From contig JACAAK010000011.1 of assembly GCA_025093985.1 (NCBI GenBank), forward strand, positions 1,178,001-1,242,000: a DNA stretch of 64,000 nt. Reading direction: 5' to 3'. Source of the stretch: Calvatia gigantea. Taxonomy: Eukaryota > Basidiomycota > Agaricomycetes > Agaricales > Lycoperdaceae. The first letter of the stretch is position 1. Each line of letters starts with the position of its first letter. The notes beneath the pieces were generated by a model. It had not been told where the DNA came from. It did no database searches and saw only the letters and a program-made list of their open reading frames with translations. This document shows positions 46,614-58,963 of the stretch, one piece after another. Both the position numbers and the translations under genes were made by a program.

Positions 46614-46825
46614 AGAGGGACAAAACTGTTCCAATGTACTTAAAATATTAATTAATTAATAACTCCCCCAAAACAAAGGATTACATAATCATACTTTGCA
46701 TATGATTAGATAAGATACTGGACTATCTACAATTAAATTAGGAAGTGCACAGCCACAGTAGTCCTTGAGTTATGAGCTGATCTTCTGAAAAGTTCAAAAC
46801 ATTGGAACGGTTTTGTCCCTTACTG
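46614..46825 (-). repeat. Tc1 copy 2, right terminal inverted repeat (212 bp)
   Basis: Inverted partner of 45221-45432. It shares the internal inverted sub-repeats. Confidence 0.92.
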
Positions 46826-46850
46826 TAGGTTGGAAGGCAGGCATGTCTAT

Positions 46851-49800
46851 TTAGTTTCTTTGTCTGGGTTGCTTGTTTGATGCTTTTTTGTGTTTTCTAC
46901 CCCCTCTTTTATGGGTATCCTCCAGATGCCTTTCTAGGTAGTCTCATATAGTGTCTTTCACATTCTCCAAATTGGACTCTACTGTCCACGTATCTTCCTC
47001 ATTGCTGTACCCCTTCCAGTGGACTAGGAATTGATAACTCCTTCCTCGTTTTCATTGTCCATGGATCTCCTCTACTTTGTACTTTTCTTCATTGTTGATG
47101 ATCACTGGATTGGATGCTGATGGTTGTTTTTGACTTGGGAACTCCACCTGGTGTGCTGGTATCAGGAGCTGTTCATTGAATACATCATGGATGGCCCATC
47201 CATCTGGTAATGTCAGCCAATATGCCGCTTCTCCTATCTTTTCCTTAATAAGGAAAGGTCCATACCATTTTTGGCCTAGCTTCTTTGATGTTTGATTGGT
47301 ATGGATGTTGGTGTTCTCCAACCATACTTTATCTCCTATTTGATATGCATTGGTGTGGGTTCTACTGCGGTTGTGCTGCTGTTTCATCTTTTCTTGGTAT
47401 GTCCATAGTGCTGATGAGGTGTTGTCTCGGGCGGCCTGTAATTGTTTCAGGAATGCCATGGCAATGGGATTGTTTGTTGCCAGCTCATTCTTGCCTTTCC
47501 ATGGATTCCTTCCATAGTTTAGGAAAAATGGTGTTTCCTGTGTTCCTCCATGTTGCTTGTCATTGTACTGGAATTCTGCGATGGAGAGCCATTCTGCCCA
47601 GTTGTCCTGGTCATAGTTGCAGTACAGGTGGATATAAGTTTCCACTTCTCTGTTGATGCATTCAGTTTGTCCATTTATTTGTGGGTAGTACACTGTTGAT
47701 AGATTTCGTTCGATGCCGAGTCCTTTGAATAACTCCTTGGTAAATTCTGATGCGAATTGAGGTCCTCAATCACTGAGTACTTTCCTCAGTAATCTGTGTA
47801 GCTTCCCTATTTTGTCTTGATATATCTTTGTGACGTCTTTAGATGAAGCATCTGTGGTTGTTGCTAAGAGTCGTATCATTTTTGTGAAACAGTCTATGAT
47901 GACTAGTATTGCATCTTTTCCTTTAGACTCTGGTAGTGGTCCAATCATGTCGATACTGATTTCTTCCCAAGGCCCATTTGGTATTGGGAGGGAATATAGT
48001 AGTGATTTGAGTGGCGTTGTTCTTGATTTGTTTCTTTGGCAGGCTTGGCATCCTCAAATATATCTCTTTACATCCTTTTGTATTGATGGCCACCAGTAGT
48101 CTTGGCTGATCAGTTCTGTCATCCTGTGTTGTCCTGGGTGTCCTGTGTCTGGGGTATCATGGTACTGTATTAGGATTTCTTCTCGTAGTTTCTGATCAGG
48201 CAGGACGTATGCGCTATTCTGTTTGTAGATAACTCCGCCATCTTCAGTGAGCTGGGATCCTTGCTTCTTTAGCTCAGTTAGGACTGTTGTTTCTCATTGG
48301 GTTTGGCTTTGAATTCATTCTAGAAAGTTTGGTTCAATGAACAATTCTGCTTGTAGGAGTATCGTGCTGTCTGTGCTTTCCATCTATAGCCAGCTTTCTC
48401 AGATTATAGTGACTAGTTTATCTTCTTGCTCTTCTGGTATTTGGTGGATTCAGGATAGTAGGTCAGCTTTCATGTTTGTTTTCCCGGGTACATGTCGTAG
48501 TGTGAAGTCATAGTCTTGTAGTCACAGATACCACTGTGCTTGTTGTCCATTTAACTTCTGTGGTTCTCAGTAATACTTGAGGTTCTTGTGGTCAGTCCAG
48601 ATTTCGAATCTTTCTTCGGCATCTAGAAGGTAGTATCTCCATTCCTTCAGGGCGTGGACAATGGCTAACAACTCCTTGTCATATATGTATTTTATAGTTC
48701 CATTCTGCCAGTGACAGTGTTTGTGATATGAAAGCGATTGGATGCCATTTGTCTTCTTGTAGCTGTGAAAGTACCCCTCCTAATGCATAGTCCGATGCAT
48801 CAACTTCTACTCTGAATTGGCCATGTCTTTGTGGCAATGTCAAGACAGGTTCTTTGGTGATACATTTCTTGAGTTGGTTGAACAAGTCTTGGTGTTCTTG
48901 TGTCCATTCCCATGTGGTTACCCCTTTGAGTTTGTTTAAGGGTCCCACAATCATACTGAAGTTTTTGATGAAATGTCAATAGTAGTTTGCAAAGCCCAGG
49001 AACCTTTCTACCCCTTTGGTGTTCTTGGGTTCAGGCCAATCCCATACTGATTTCACTTTATCCTCTTCCATTTCAATTTGTCCATGTCCTACTTGAACTC
49101 CTAGCATTGGGATTTCTTCTGCATCGAAGATACACTTGGTTCATTTGAAGCATAAATTGTACTGGGCTGCTCGTTCTAGAAATCATATTGTTCGTTCCTT
49201 TAGTTGCTCCTTAGTGTCTCCCAGGATGGCGAAGTCATCCATATAGTTTACAATGTCTCCATTTTGTAAGAGGTCGTGGAAGATGCTTGTCATTATTCTG
49301 GAGAATGTTCCTGGTAAGTTGCTTAGGCTAAAATACATGACTGTTGGTTTGAAGAGTCCTTCATTGGTAAGGAAGGCAGCTTTCCATTTGTCTCCTTCTT
49401 TGATCCTGACGTTGTTGTATCCCCAGATGATGTCCAGCTTATTGAAATATTTCGCTTTTCCAAGCTTGTCGATTACTTCACCAATTCTTGGTAATGGTGT
49501 TTTGTCTTTGATCACCACGTTGTTTAGTCATCTATAGTCTTGGATTAGCCTTTTGGATCTGTCTTTCTTTGGGATGAAGAATGTTGGTGCTGTGTATAGG
49601 GATTTCAATGGTCGTATTCATCCTGATTCTAGGTTCTCCTTGATGAATAACTTGAGTTCATCCTGTTCTTTGACTGTCATGTTGTACGTCCCTGCACTTA
49701 TTTTCTTTGGGGCATCTTTGGTTAGGACTATCTCATGGTCCCATTCAGTTCATTCTGGGAGCTTGTCGAATGTCATTTTGTTGAATAAGTGTGTGAACAG

Positions 49801-50322
49801 TTGTACATAGTCTGGTAGGTCTTCCGGTTTGGTCAGGTCTGGTTCATCTTCTTCTTCCCATAAGTCTTCCATAGTGGCTATGCTTCATATTTTTTCGGTG
49901 ATAGGAATGTTTTGATGGGGAAATTGGCAGCCTGGTGGGCATTGAGTGAACTTGATTTCTCCGTTGTTCCAATCTACCTCCGGGTTATGTTTGACTAGCC
50001 AATCATGTCCTAGGAAGACTTCTGCTCTGTCCTGTAGTTGTACAACTGAGGCCTCAATTTGTTCCTTGTGTCCCTGGATATTGATGTTGATCATGGTTGT
50101 CTCCATTACTCTTCTGTCTTGATTGGGTGTTCCGTCTGCGTTTAGTACCAAAATTTGTTGTTCCAGTTTCCAGGTAGGGAGTCTTTCTTCATCTACTAGT
50201 TTTTTGCTGATGCTACTGGTTGTGCATCCTGAGTCTATGATGGTGTTGACTGTTATTTCTCTCCCTGCCATTTGTATTTTCCCTTTTAGATTCAGTTCAC
50301 ACTTTCTTTTCTGAGGAATCAT
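46851..50322 (-). pseudogene. gypsy-1 pol: protease, RT, RNase H, integrase, chromodomain
   Basis: In order on the minus strand. The protease has IDSGCTTSSIS (Asp-Ser-Gly). The reverse transcriptase has FFIPKKD and YMDD in GDIVNYMDDFAIL. The RNase H has VEVDASDYALGGVLSQ. The integrase core has MIGPLPESKGKDAILVIID and the later NREVETYIHLYCNYDQ. A C-terminal chromodomain reads YQFLVHWKGYSNEEDTW. Stops fall at positions where gypsy-2 keeps an open codon, or where Arg/Trp/Gln is expected, and are mainly TGA. The last codon is TAA at 46851-46853, six nt before ORF3. It is inactive as it stands. Confidence 0.9.
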
Positions 50323-50375
50323 GTAGAATTTGTCTGATATCCTAGATACAAGCTTTTTGACTCTCGAGGTAGCAC

Positions 50376-51501
<1,126 letters not shown>

Positions 51502-51569
51502 ATACTAGCTCCTGGGTTACTCCTGTTCAGGCCTATTTCAGCCTACTCCTTGCAAGGTGAGGTGGGGAT

Positions 51570-51578
51570 GCTTAACCA
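51570..51578 (-). other. gypsy-1 primer-binding site, self-priming type
   Basis: On the minus strand TGGTTAAGC lies 2 nt inside the 5' LTR. It is the exact complement of GCTTAACCA in the 3' LTR (43970-43978). The 5' LTR has one mismatch (51660-51668). Confidence 0.6.
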
Positions 51579-51580
51579 AA

Positions 51581-51884
51581 TGTTATGACCTTAGTCTGAG
51601 TAAACCTCAGGTTGCAACTTAGGCTAAGACTTGAGGGTGAGTAAGGGGAGAGAACTAAGTGGTTAAGTATACTGAATATAGGAGTGTGTATGTACACTTA
51701 AATACAGTAGGCATCCAGTTGCACAGATGGAGGTAACTACATGGAATGTCTGATGATAATGGTGCAGTAGTCACTGTGAGTCAATACTTGGAGATCGCTG
51801 GACTAGAATAGCTGAAACAGGTACAAGGCATAGTAGAATACAGACAGGTATGGAGCAGATGTGAATAGACAAAAGTTCACAACA
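51581..51884 (-). repeat. gypsy-1 5' LTR (304 bp)
   Basis: Minus strand TGTTGTGAAC ... GGTCATAACA, with TG...CA ends. Similar to 43915-44194. Confidence 0.9.
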
Positions 51885-53037
51885 CTACCCAAGCTTAGTT
51901 GCAACATCTGCAAGAAACAGATAGAAAACTTAAAGGACACTTTTCTTGATTTTTACAGCTGTAAAGCTGCTTGATTTACATTTCATTCTCTCATTGGATA
52001 GGACTCTGCATATAAATTATTTTATGATTTTTAATTAATTTTATTCAAGGCATTAAGCACCTTCTCCAAGAATCCATACTCCCTCTTAACCCATAGCTCG
52101 CCATAGGCACTGAGGGCTATGGCTTAACAAGAGTTGACTGTACCAAGGTACCTCAATGGGTTTTGTTCTTCCGCATCAACCAAGGGTAACTGTATGATAG
52201 CTAGTAGATTGCTGGCTGTCAAAGTGGTCTGTTTTAACCCTTATTCACTGTGCCAGTGAGTCAGTATGATACAGTTCATATCAAAGATAATCAAAACCAT
52301 ATTGATTTGAAAAGTGTAAAGTGCGTCATATTGAAGAATAATTTTTTTAAATTTAATATGATATCAGTATGACCAGTGTCATATCGACTCATTGGTGCAG
52401 TGTATTTCTATTGAGGAGGTGAATCTTACAGCAGACCAAGGGCTGAAGGTAACTACTGGAATGCATACATGCATAGGTATTAAGTTTCACAGAAACCATG
52501 GAGCATCGCATTAACTGGGTGATCAAAGCATTGAGGTAACAACCCTCGGAAGCTTTTGACAGAGTGCAAGATGATCGGCATTTGCAAAAATAACAAAGAC
52601 TATGAGCAATTTATCAGGTAAATCACCCAAATTTACCAAGGAGTAAATAGGGTGTAGTCATTCAGTCTTTGTGCCTTACCAGTGAGTAAATGTCCCGTTA
52701 CTTGCATGAGAGATTAGAGATGAGTTTGCAACAATGATGGAAGCTGCAAATAAGCTGTCGTAAACAGGACCCCGGATTATAGCAAGAGAGGCCAGTTTGG
52801 TGGTTCGGACAAGTTTGGGGCCCAAAATTGCGGGAGGCTGGTACAGGGGTTCGGACAGAAGTCAGCAAAATGGGTGAGGGCCGACTATGGATGAGCGCCC
52901 CCTCCAATAAATCTTAACCTCACTGCCTTGCACATTGATCGCCCTTCCCCCCTCCTCACTTTCTCCAGTGCCAACCTTCGGTAACTTGGCTAGAAATTCA
53001 CAATATTTCATCTCATTTCATGGAATTGAAGAAGAAT
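51885..53037. other. 1.15 kb of Helitron interior between the two chromoviruses, no gene
   Basis: No coding region supported. It contains a small candidate inverted-repeat element (52246-52402). Confidence 0.5.
52246..52402. mobile_element. Candidate 157-bp MITE
   Basis: The ends are imperfect inverted repeats of about 27 bp. The left reads CACTGTGCCAGTGAGTCAG and the right, as complement, CACTGCACCAATGAGTCGA. The interior is AT-rich. I could not fix a target duplication with certainty. Confidence 0.45.
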
Positions 53038-53354
53038 TGTTATGAGTTTCCACTGATCATAACGTGTTCCATGCCATTCTCCATTCCTAACGATCTATGT
53101 ACCTGTTTCAAGTTATTCTAGTCCAGCATCCTCCGAAGATATGACTCATACCAACTACCACACCTTGACCGGACGTTTCATGTAGTTACTCCATCCGTTC
53201 AACCGGATAGCTTAGCTTAGACATATTTAAGCGTACATATGTACACCCTGCTGTATTCGGTATGCTTAACCACCTTCTGTTCTCTTTCCCTTACTCGCCC
53301 TCAAGACTTAGCCAGAGCTGCAACCTGAGGTCTAAATCGACTAAGGTCATAACA
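53038..53354 (+). repeat. gypsy-2 5' LTR (317 bp)
   Basis: TGTTATGAGT ... GGTCATAACA. It carries a TATA-like ATATTTAA at 53223-53230 and, about 35 bp further on, GCTTAACCA at 53264-53272, a likely transcription start region. Confidence 0.88.
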
Positions 53355-53356
53355 TT

Positions 53357-53365
53357 TGGTTAAGC
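53357..53365 (+). other. gypsy-2 primer-binding site, self-priming type
   Basis: TGGTTAAGC, 2 nt after the LTR. It is the exact complement of GCTTAACCA at 53264-53272 inside the LTR. Confidence 0.6.
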
Positions 53366-53435
53366 GTCACCACCTCACCTTGCAAGAAATAGAGTTGAAA
53401 AAGACTCGAACCACGATGAACCCAGGAGCCATTAT

Positions 53436-54515
53436 ATGAGCTCGAACCCCGACGAATACAGAGAACCCCAGCTCGAAGTCACAGACAATGAGCTCAAAAC
53501 AGACAGTGAAACCGACTCATCGGACGAAGAAGCAGAGAACCCTGAAGTACCTGCACCAGAAACGGTTGTAACAGACAACAAACCCGGAGACACCACACAA
53601 GGAGTAAACCCAACAGGAGTAGAAGCAATTATATCAGAACTCTTCAACGAACTCGACATAGCAGAAGAACAGTTAGGACAACTGGAGAACCAAGATACCG
53701 AAACAGAATCAGAATCGGAAAATTCAGAAATGACGGACAATACTGCGCCCACCACAGCACCTAGCACAAAGGGACTCGTACCTGACCCAGGGTTCTTCAA
53801 TGGAACCTGAACTAAATTCGACGACTGGTGGAGAGCCATGACACTCTTCATGAAATTTAACAAAGTTGCCATGGCAGATGACAAAGCCATAGCAGTCTTA
53901 GCCAGACTGAGGGGAGGAACAGCAGGAGCATATGCAGCAATGAAAGCACCACAAATTCTGGAAGGAGAAGACTCCATGGACTGGAAAGTCTTTGCCGAAG
54001 AATTCAAATGAACCTTTTCGGACGATGCCATGAACGCAAAGGCGGAATGGCAGATCGAAAAATTCAAACAAGGAAATAGGAACACGGCCGACTACCTCAT
54101 CGAATTCGAAGTACTCAAAAACAAGGCAAAAACTGACAACCGACATGCTATGTTCTTGCTGCGAAAAAATGCCCGACAAGATATTATCCACACCATCACA
54201 GGCTACCCTCCAGCCGCTCGACCTGATACATACCCAGAATGGAAGGAGGCCATATTAGCAGTTGGACAGGGATATGAGGCATCTGAATACCAAGGAGATA
54301 AGAAGACTAACTCGGGAACTACCTATGGAGGAATGGGAGAACCCATGGAGATAGGAAGCAGACAACACGTGTTCAATGCAAAAGGAGAACCCAAGTGCTA
54401 TAACTGTGGCATATTCGGACACATGTCCAAGGACTGCAAAAAGCCCAAAGGGTTAACATGCTACAACTACGGCAAAATCGGACACATAGCCAAAGCAGAG
54501 TCAGACTCTGGATGA
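53436..54515 (+). pseudogene. gypsy-2 gag, degenerate
   Basis: Begins MSSNPDEYREPQLEV with an acidic N-terminal segment ending in PDPGFFNGT. Two TGA stops follow (53808 and 54009), at positions best read as former Trp codons (NGT-stop-TKFDDWW and EEFK-stop-TFSDDAM). The first zinc knuckle, [14 protein letters not shown], is intact. The second has lost a cysteine ([14 protein letters not shown]). After that the frame ends in unrelated sequence where the protease should be. Confidence 0.88.
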
Positions 54516-55471
54516 GGCGAATCCATTAGCCTCTCTCCACCATAACCCGACCCATAAGTAAATGGGAACAAAAAATCACCATGCAAAATTGATGTCCACC
54601 CATAATCCAGGAAGAAAATGTCTGGCAGCATATCCCGTTTATGCCAGAAGAAGAACTTGACCCACCAACACAGACCACCGATACCCGCCTTTCCAGCTTT
54701 CAACAATCTCATGACAATTTGACCACAATTCGAGAGAGTAATCCAGCAAACGCATGAGATCCAACTCTGGTCTTCAACATGTGTAAGAGGCATCCAGTAG
54801 ACTTGTTAAGAATACGTGGATTAAACATGTAGCCTATGATTCGATAACCTGTTCAGCTCACAATACCAAAGGAACTGTTATTGGATTAGTCTTGACAAGA
54901 GTCATAAGATAAAAATTGCCCGAATTGGAGAATCAGGACAACAAGAAGAATATGATGAATCATCTGGGTTACAACCAGAGTATTGGGCAGGGACAGCTGA
55001 GAAGCGTCAGACACGGGCTTTCAATAAGAGTAGTTCGTGGGCTCAGCATACAGGAGGTCTCAGAGATGGAAGATTCGTGCCTGTTGACGGACTCTAGTAA
55101 ACTTGGACATTAGAATTCAGGCAAAAAATCAATAAGAACGAAATCGATCCTAGAAGAAGAGAGACAAAGCTCAAAATCAAAGTAATTGATGTGAAGTAAT
55201 CCCAATAAGCATACTAGATAGTGAGATGAAATGAGGCGAAAAGTAAAATCGGTAAGAAGTGCCCACCATAGAAGGAATGTTTGCTAGCATTCAAAATATA
55301 GCGATTATTCAACTTTCCAAATGCTCCATTTAACCAAGGATGTGAAATTGGCGTGGAAGAGTCACATCCCATTAGCAACAAAATGTTATCCAAAGGGCCG
55401 CACCTTTCCAGGGATTAATTCTAAGTTAAGCGAGCGAATCAAACTTAGCTGAGTAAGCTACCAATAATTGA
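54516..55471 (+). other. Unrelated segment replacing the gypsy-2 protease region
   Basis: Between the zinc knuckles and the start of RT homology, gypsy-1 has a protease. Here I find about 950 bp with no matching frame on the plus strand. A 108-codon minus-strand frame at 54467-54793 has no recognisable domain. It may be a deletion combined with an insertion. Confidence 0.55.
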
Positions 55472-56437
55472 ATGTGCACAATAGCATCCGTCCACACAAA
55501 CATCCAGGTAGCAGACAAGATCTGGAGCATGGCCACCACCGAGGATATATGGGAAGAAGAAGAAGAACCCGACCCCACCGAACCATCAGACCTACCGGAC
55601 TACGTCCGGCCATTCACACATCTATTCAACAAAACTACATTCGACAAACTACCTGAACGAACAGAATGGGACCATGAGATAATCCTAACAGAAGACGCAC
55701 CCAAAGAAATCAACGCAGGAACTTACAACATGATGATCAAGGAACAGGACAAACTCAAGACATTTGTTAAAGAAAACCTCGAATCAGGACAAATACAACC
55801 ATCGAAATCGCCATACGCCGCACCCACCTTTTTCATCCCAAAAAAGGATGGCTCAAAACGACTTATTCAAGATTACCGATGGTTGAATAACGTAGTCATC
55901 AAGGATAAAACACTGTTGCCTCGAATTGGAGAAGTCATTGACAAATTAGGAAAAGCCAAATACTTCAACAAACTAGACATCATTTGGGGTTACAACAACG
56001 TCCGTATCAAAGAAGGAGACGAGTGGAAAGCAGCCTTCCTGACCAACGAAGGGCTATTCAAACCTACAGTAATGTTCTTCGGGCTCAGCAATTCACCAGG
56101 AATGTTCTCAAGAATGATGGCAAGCATCTTCCGAGACCTGTTATGCAACGGAGATATAGTAAACTACATGGACGATTTCGCAATTCCAGGCAACACCAAA
56201 GAACAACTACAAGAACGAACAATCCGATTCCTAGAAAGAGCAGCTGAACACAACCTATGCTTCAAACAATCCAAATGCATCTTCGACGCTGAAGAAATCC
56301 CAATGCTAGGAGTAACAGTAGGACACGGATGCATCGAAATGGAGGCCGAAAAGGTAAAATCGGTACGAGAATGGCCCCAACCACACAACAAGAAAGGAAT
56401 AGAAAGATTCCTCGGTTTCACCAACTACTACTGCTGA
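55472..56437 (+). pseudogene. gypsy-2 reverse transcriptase
   Basis: Long open stretch: TFFIPKKDGSKRLIQDYRWLN (fingers), LDIIWGYNNVRIKEGDEWK with the first catalytic Asp, and YMDD at 56165-56176. It ends at a TGA after GFTNYYC (56435-56437). It then continues in the same frame as FIKNFSKIAAPL, so a single nonsense change separates it from RNase H. Confidence 0.92.
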
Positions 56438-56470
56438 TTTATTAAAAACTTCAGCAAAATAGCAGCCCCA

Positions 56471-57385
56471 TTGAACAAACTAAAAGGATCAGAAGAGTGG
56501 GAGTGGAGAGAAGAACAACAATCCGCATTCGACGAACTAAAACAACGAATCACAGAAGAACCCACCCTAATACTACCCCAGAGGAAAGGTCAATTCTGGG
56601 TAGAAGTCGACGCATCAAACTACGCACTAGGGGGAGTACTCTCACAAGAACAAAATTCGAAATGGCACCCAATCGCATTCACGTCCCACACACTATCACC
56701 AGCAGAACGAAATTACGAAATCTACGACAAAGAACTACTGGCCATCATGCACGCACTAAAAGAATGGCGACACTACCTACTAGACGCAGAAGAGAGATTC
56801 GAAATCTGGACCAACCATGAAAACCTGAAATACTACAGGGAACCCCAAAAACTAAACGGCCGACAAGCAAGATGGTACCTATGGTTACAAGACTACGATT
56901 TCACACTGCGTCACATACCGGGAAAAACAAATACAAAAGCGGACCTCCTTTCCAGAATCTACCAAGAACTAGAACAAGAAGAAGAGAAACTAGTCACCAT
57001 GATCCGAGATGCTTGGTTGACAAACGAAAAGGATGACGAACCATCAGAAGGAACCATCCTACTCCGTGCCGAGCTATTTGTGGAACCCACCTTCAAAGAA
57101 CGAATCAAGGTGAACAAAAGAAGAGAAATGGCCATCACCAAAAAAATACGCGACCAAGACCCTGACATCACCGAACACGACGGAATAATCTACAAAAATA
57201 CTAGCATGTATGTGCCACCTGAACCGGCACTCAGAGAGGAAATACTACACCAATACCACGATGTCCCTGATGCAGGACACCCAGGACAACACCGAATGAT
57301 CGAGTTAGTAACCAGAGATTACTGGTGGCCAGCAATCCGAATGGACGCCCAAAAGTACATCAAAGGTTGCCAGAGTTGCCAATGA
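56471..57385 (+). pseudogene. gypsy-2 RNase H and integrase zinc-binding region
   Basis: RNase H: VEVDASNYALGGVLSQEQ, then YDKELLAIMHALKEWRHYL and the connection DFTLRHIPGKTNTKADLLSR. The integrase N-terminal HHCC motif is HQYHDVPDAGHPGQHRM...CQSCQ. The frame is interrupted at 57383-57385 by TGA where Trp-Asn-Lys is expected. Confidence 0.92.
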
Positions 57386-57457
57386 AACAAGCCACACAAG
57401 ACACCTCTGAAGACACCTCTACACCTGCTTCCCATCCCCAACAGTCCATGGGAAGAA

Positions 57458-58570
57458 GTGAGTATCGACCTCATTGGGCCACTGCCCGAATCAGAAGGAA
57501 AAGACGCCATCCTAGTCATTGTCAATCGATTCTCAAAAATGATACGACTCATAGCGACAAAAACGGATGTTTCCTCAAAAGAACTAGCACAGCACTACTG
57601 GGACGAAATATGGAAGCTACACGGAATGCCGAGGAAAGTCCTTAGTGACCAAGGGCCACAGTTTGCATCCGAATTCACCAGCGAACTATTCAAAGGACTA
57701 GGGATAGAACGAAACCTGTCAACGGCCTACCACCCACAAACCGACGGACAAACAGAGAGGATCAACAGAGAAGTCGAAACATACTTGAGGATATACTGCA
57801 ACTATGACCAAAACGACTGGACAAAATGGCTACCCATGGCCGAATTCCAATACAACGACAAGAAACACAGTGGCACACAGGCGACACCATTCTACCTAAA
57901 CTACAGCAGACACCCCTGGAAAGGAAAAGAAAACGGAACGACGAACAACCCTAGCAGTACGGAGTTCCTAAAACAGCTCCAAAACACAAGAAATAACGCC
58001 GCTTCCACGCTACGATCATATCAAGAAAAAATGAAACAGACACATGATAATAGCAAAATGAACACAAAGACATACCAGATCAATGATGAAGTATGGTTAG
58101 AGAACACCAACATCCATACCAATCAACCATCAAAGAAGCTAGGCCAGAAAAGGTATGGACCTTTCTGAATTAAGGAAAAAATAGGAGAAGCGGCATATCG
58201 GCTAGCGATACCAGAAGGATGGGCCATCCACGATGTATTCAACGAACAGCTGTTAACCCTGACACAAAAAGCATCATTCCACATCCAGAAAGAAGCACCA
58301 GCACCCGAACCAATGATCATCAACAATGAAGAGGAGTACAAAGTAGAAGAAGTCCAAGGGAAACGACGAAAAGGAAGGGGATATCAATTCCTTATACACT
58401 GGAAAGGATACAACAATGAAGAAGATATGTGGATAGCGGAGTCAAACTTGCAAAACGCCCGAGATGCGATAGCGGAGTACCACAAAAGGCATCCGGAGGA
58501 TACCTATAAAAAGGGGGGCAAGAAATCCAGAAAGCCATCAGCCAAGTCAACCCCCAAACAGAGATACTAG
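57458..58570 (+). pseudogene. gypsy-2 integrase core and chromodomain
   Basis: Integrase core with DLIGPLPESEGKDAILVIVN, DQGPQFASEF and STAYHPQTDGQTERINREVE (the Glu). One TGA lies after KKLGQKRYGPF (58166-58168), again at an expected Trp. The same frame then continues to the C-terminal chromodomain YQFLIHWKGYNNEEDMWIAESN. The final stop is TAG at 58568-58570. Chromodomains target chromoviruses to marked chromatin. Confidence 0.92.
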
Positions 58571-58576
58571 CCAAAC

Positions 58577-58672
58577 ATGTCCTCCCAAGCCAACTGCATC
58601 TCTATCAACTCCCTCGTCCACCCCAACCTGACCACGATCTCCTCAGTCCCCCTCCCAAAGCCGTTTGTTTAA
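58577..58672 (+). pseudogene. gypsy-2 ORF3 stub
   Basis: ATG six nt after the pol stop, then SSQANCISINSLVHPNL, clearly related to the ORF3 start in gypsy-1. Similarity ends after about 25 codons and a stop follows at 58670-58672. Confidence 0.65.
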
Positions 58673-58963
58673 TTGTCCTTTCTTCGTCTCTAATTTCTCT
58701 TTAAATTCACTAGGATATACCCCAACTTAACCTGAAGTGTTGTTATGTCTTTCTAATCTTAAAATTTGGTTCTATTTTTCTTATATTCTCTTTATGATGC
58801 CCACACCATGTCCCTTCCTTTTTCCACTATTATTTCTCCTCTTGTAGATTCATATCTTAGTGTCATCAATTTCCCCAACTGTAACCTGACCAGTGCATGT
58901 ATGAATGTATCTTTCTCCTAATATTGTGTCCCTAAGGATACTTCCCAAATAGTTGTTCTAGAA
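58673..58963. other. Helitron interior, no gene
   Basis: T-rich sequence between the truncated gypsy-2 and the repeat array. It contains two related words, CCCCAACTTAACCTGA and CCCCAACTGTAACCTGACCAGTG. Nothing coding. Confidence 0.5.

Larger units (their letters stand above)
45221..46825 (-). mobile_element. Full-length Tc1/mariner element, copy 2 (1,605 bp)
   Basis: Flanked by TA on both sides (45219-45220 and 46826-46827). The ends are CAGTAAGGGACAAAAC and its complement, with 212-bp terminal inverted repeats. It encodes one transposase on the minus strand and is inserted in ORF3 of gypsy-1. Confidence 0.95.
44213..46844 (-). pseudogene. Extra ORF (ORF3) between pol and the 3' LTR of gypsy-1
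   Basis: Starts at the ATG 46844, six nt after the pol TAA (46851-46853). Read without the Tc1 insertion (45221-46825 plus one TA) and without one unit of a 35-bp tandem duplication (45011-45080), it has 330 codons including the final stop at 44213-44215. One internal TGA remains (44306-44308). The beginning (ATG, then NCIAIDSLVHP) matches the stub after pol in gypsy-2 (NCISINSLVHP). The protein looks helical and soluble, with segments such as LLEALLKDVNKAT and FNYLDIANIFLKLADIAMKLLG. I see no signal peptide or membrane span that would suggest an envelope. Function unknown. The lesions are the Tc1 insertion, the frameshifting duplication and the nonsense codon. Confidence 0.7.
53038..58645 (+). 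mobile_element. gypsy-2: related Ty3/gypsy chromovirus, incomplete
   Basis: Plus-strand element related to gypsy-1 through LTR, gag and pol. The protease region is replaced by unrelated sequence (about 54,516-55,471). Homology to ORF3 stops after about 25 codons (near 58645), so most of ORF3 and the 3' LTR are missing. Confidence 0.88.

Noticed and set aside
44306..46844. ORF3 of gypsy-1 as a retroviral envelope-like gene
   Set aside because: No signal peptide, no membrane span and no obvious fusion peptide; the sequence looks helical and soluble, so the function is left open.
58730..58760. TGTTATGT near 58,742 as the missing gypsy-2 3' LTR start
   Set aside because: Similarity to the LTR start stops after eight bases.
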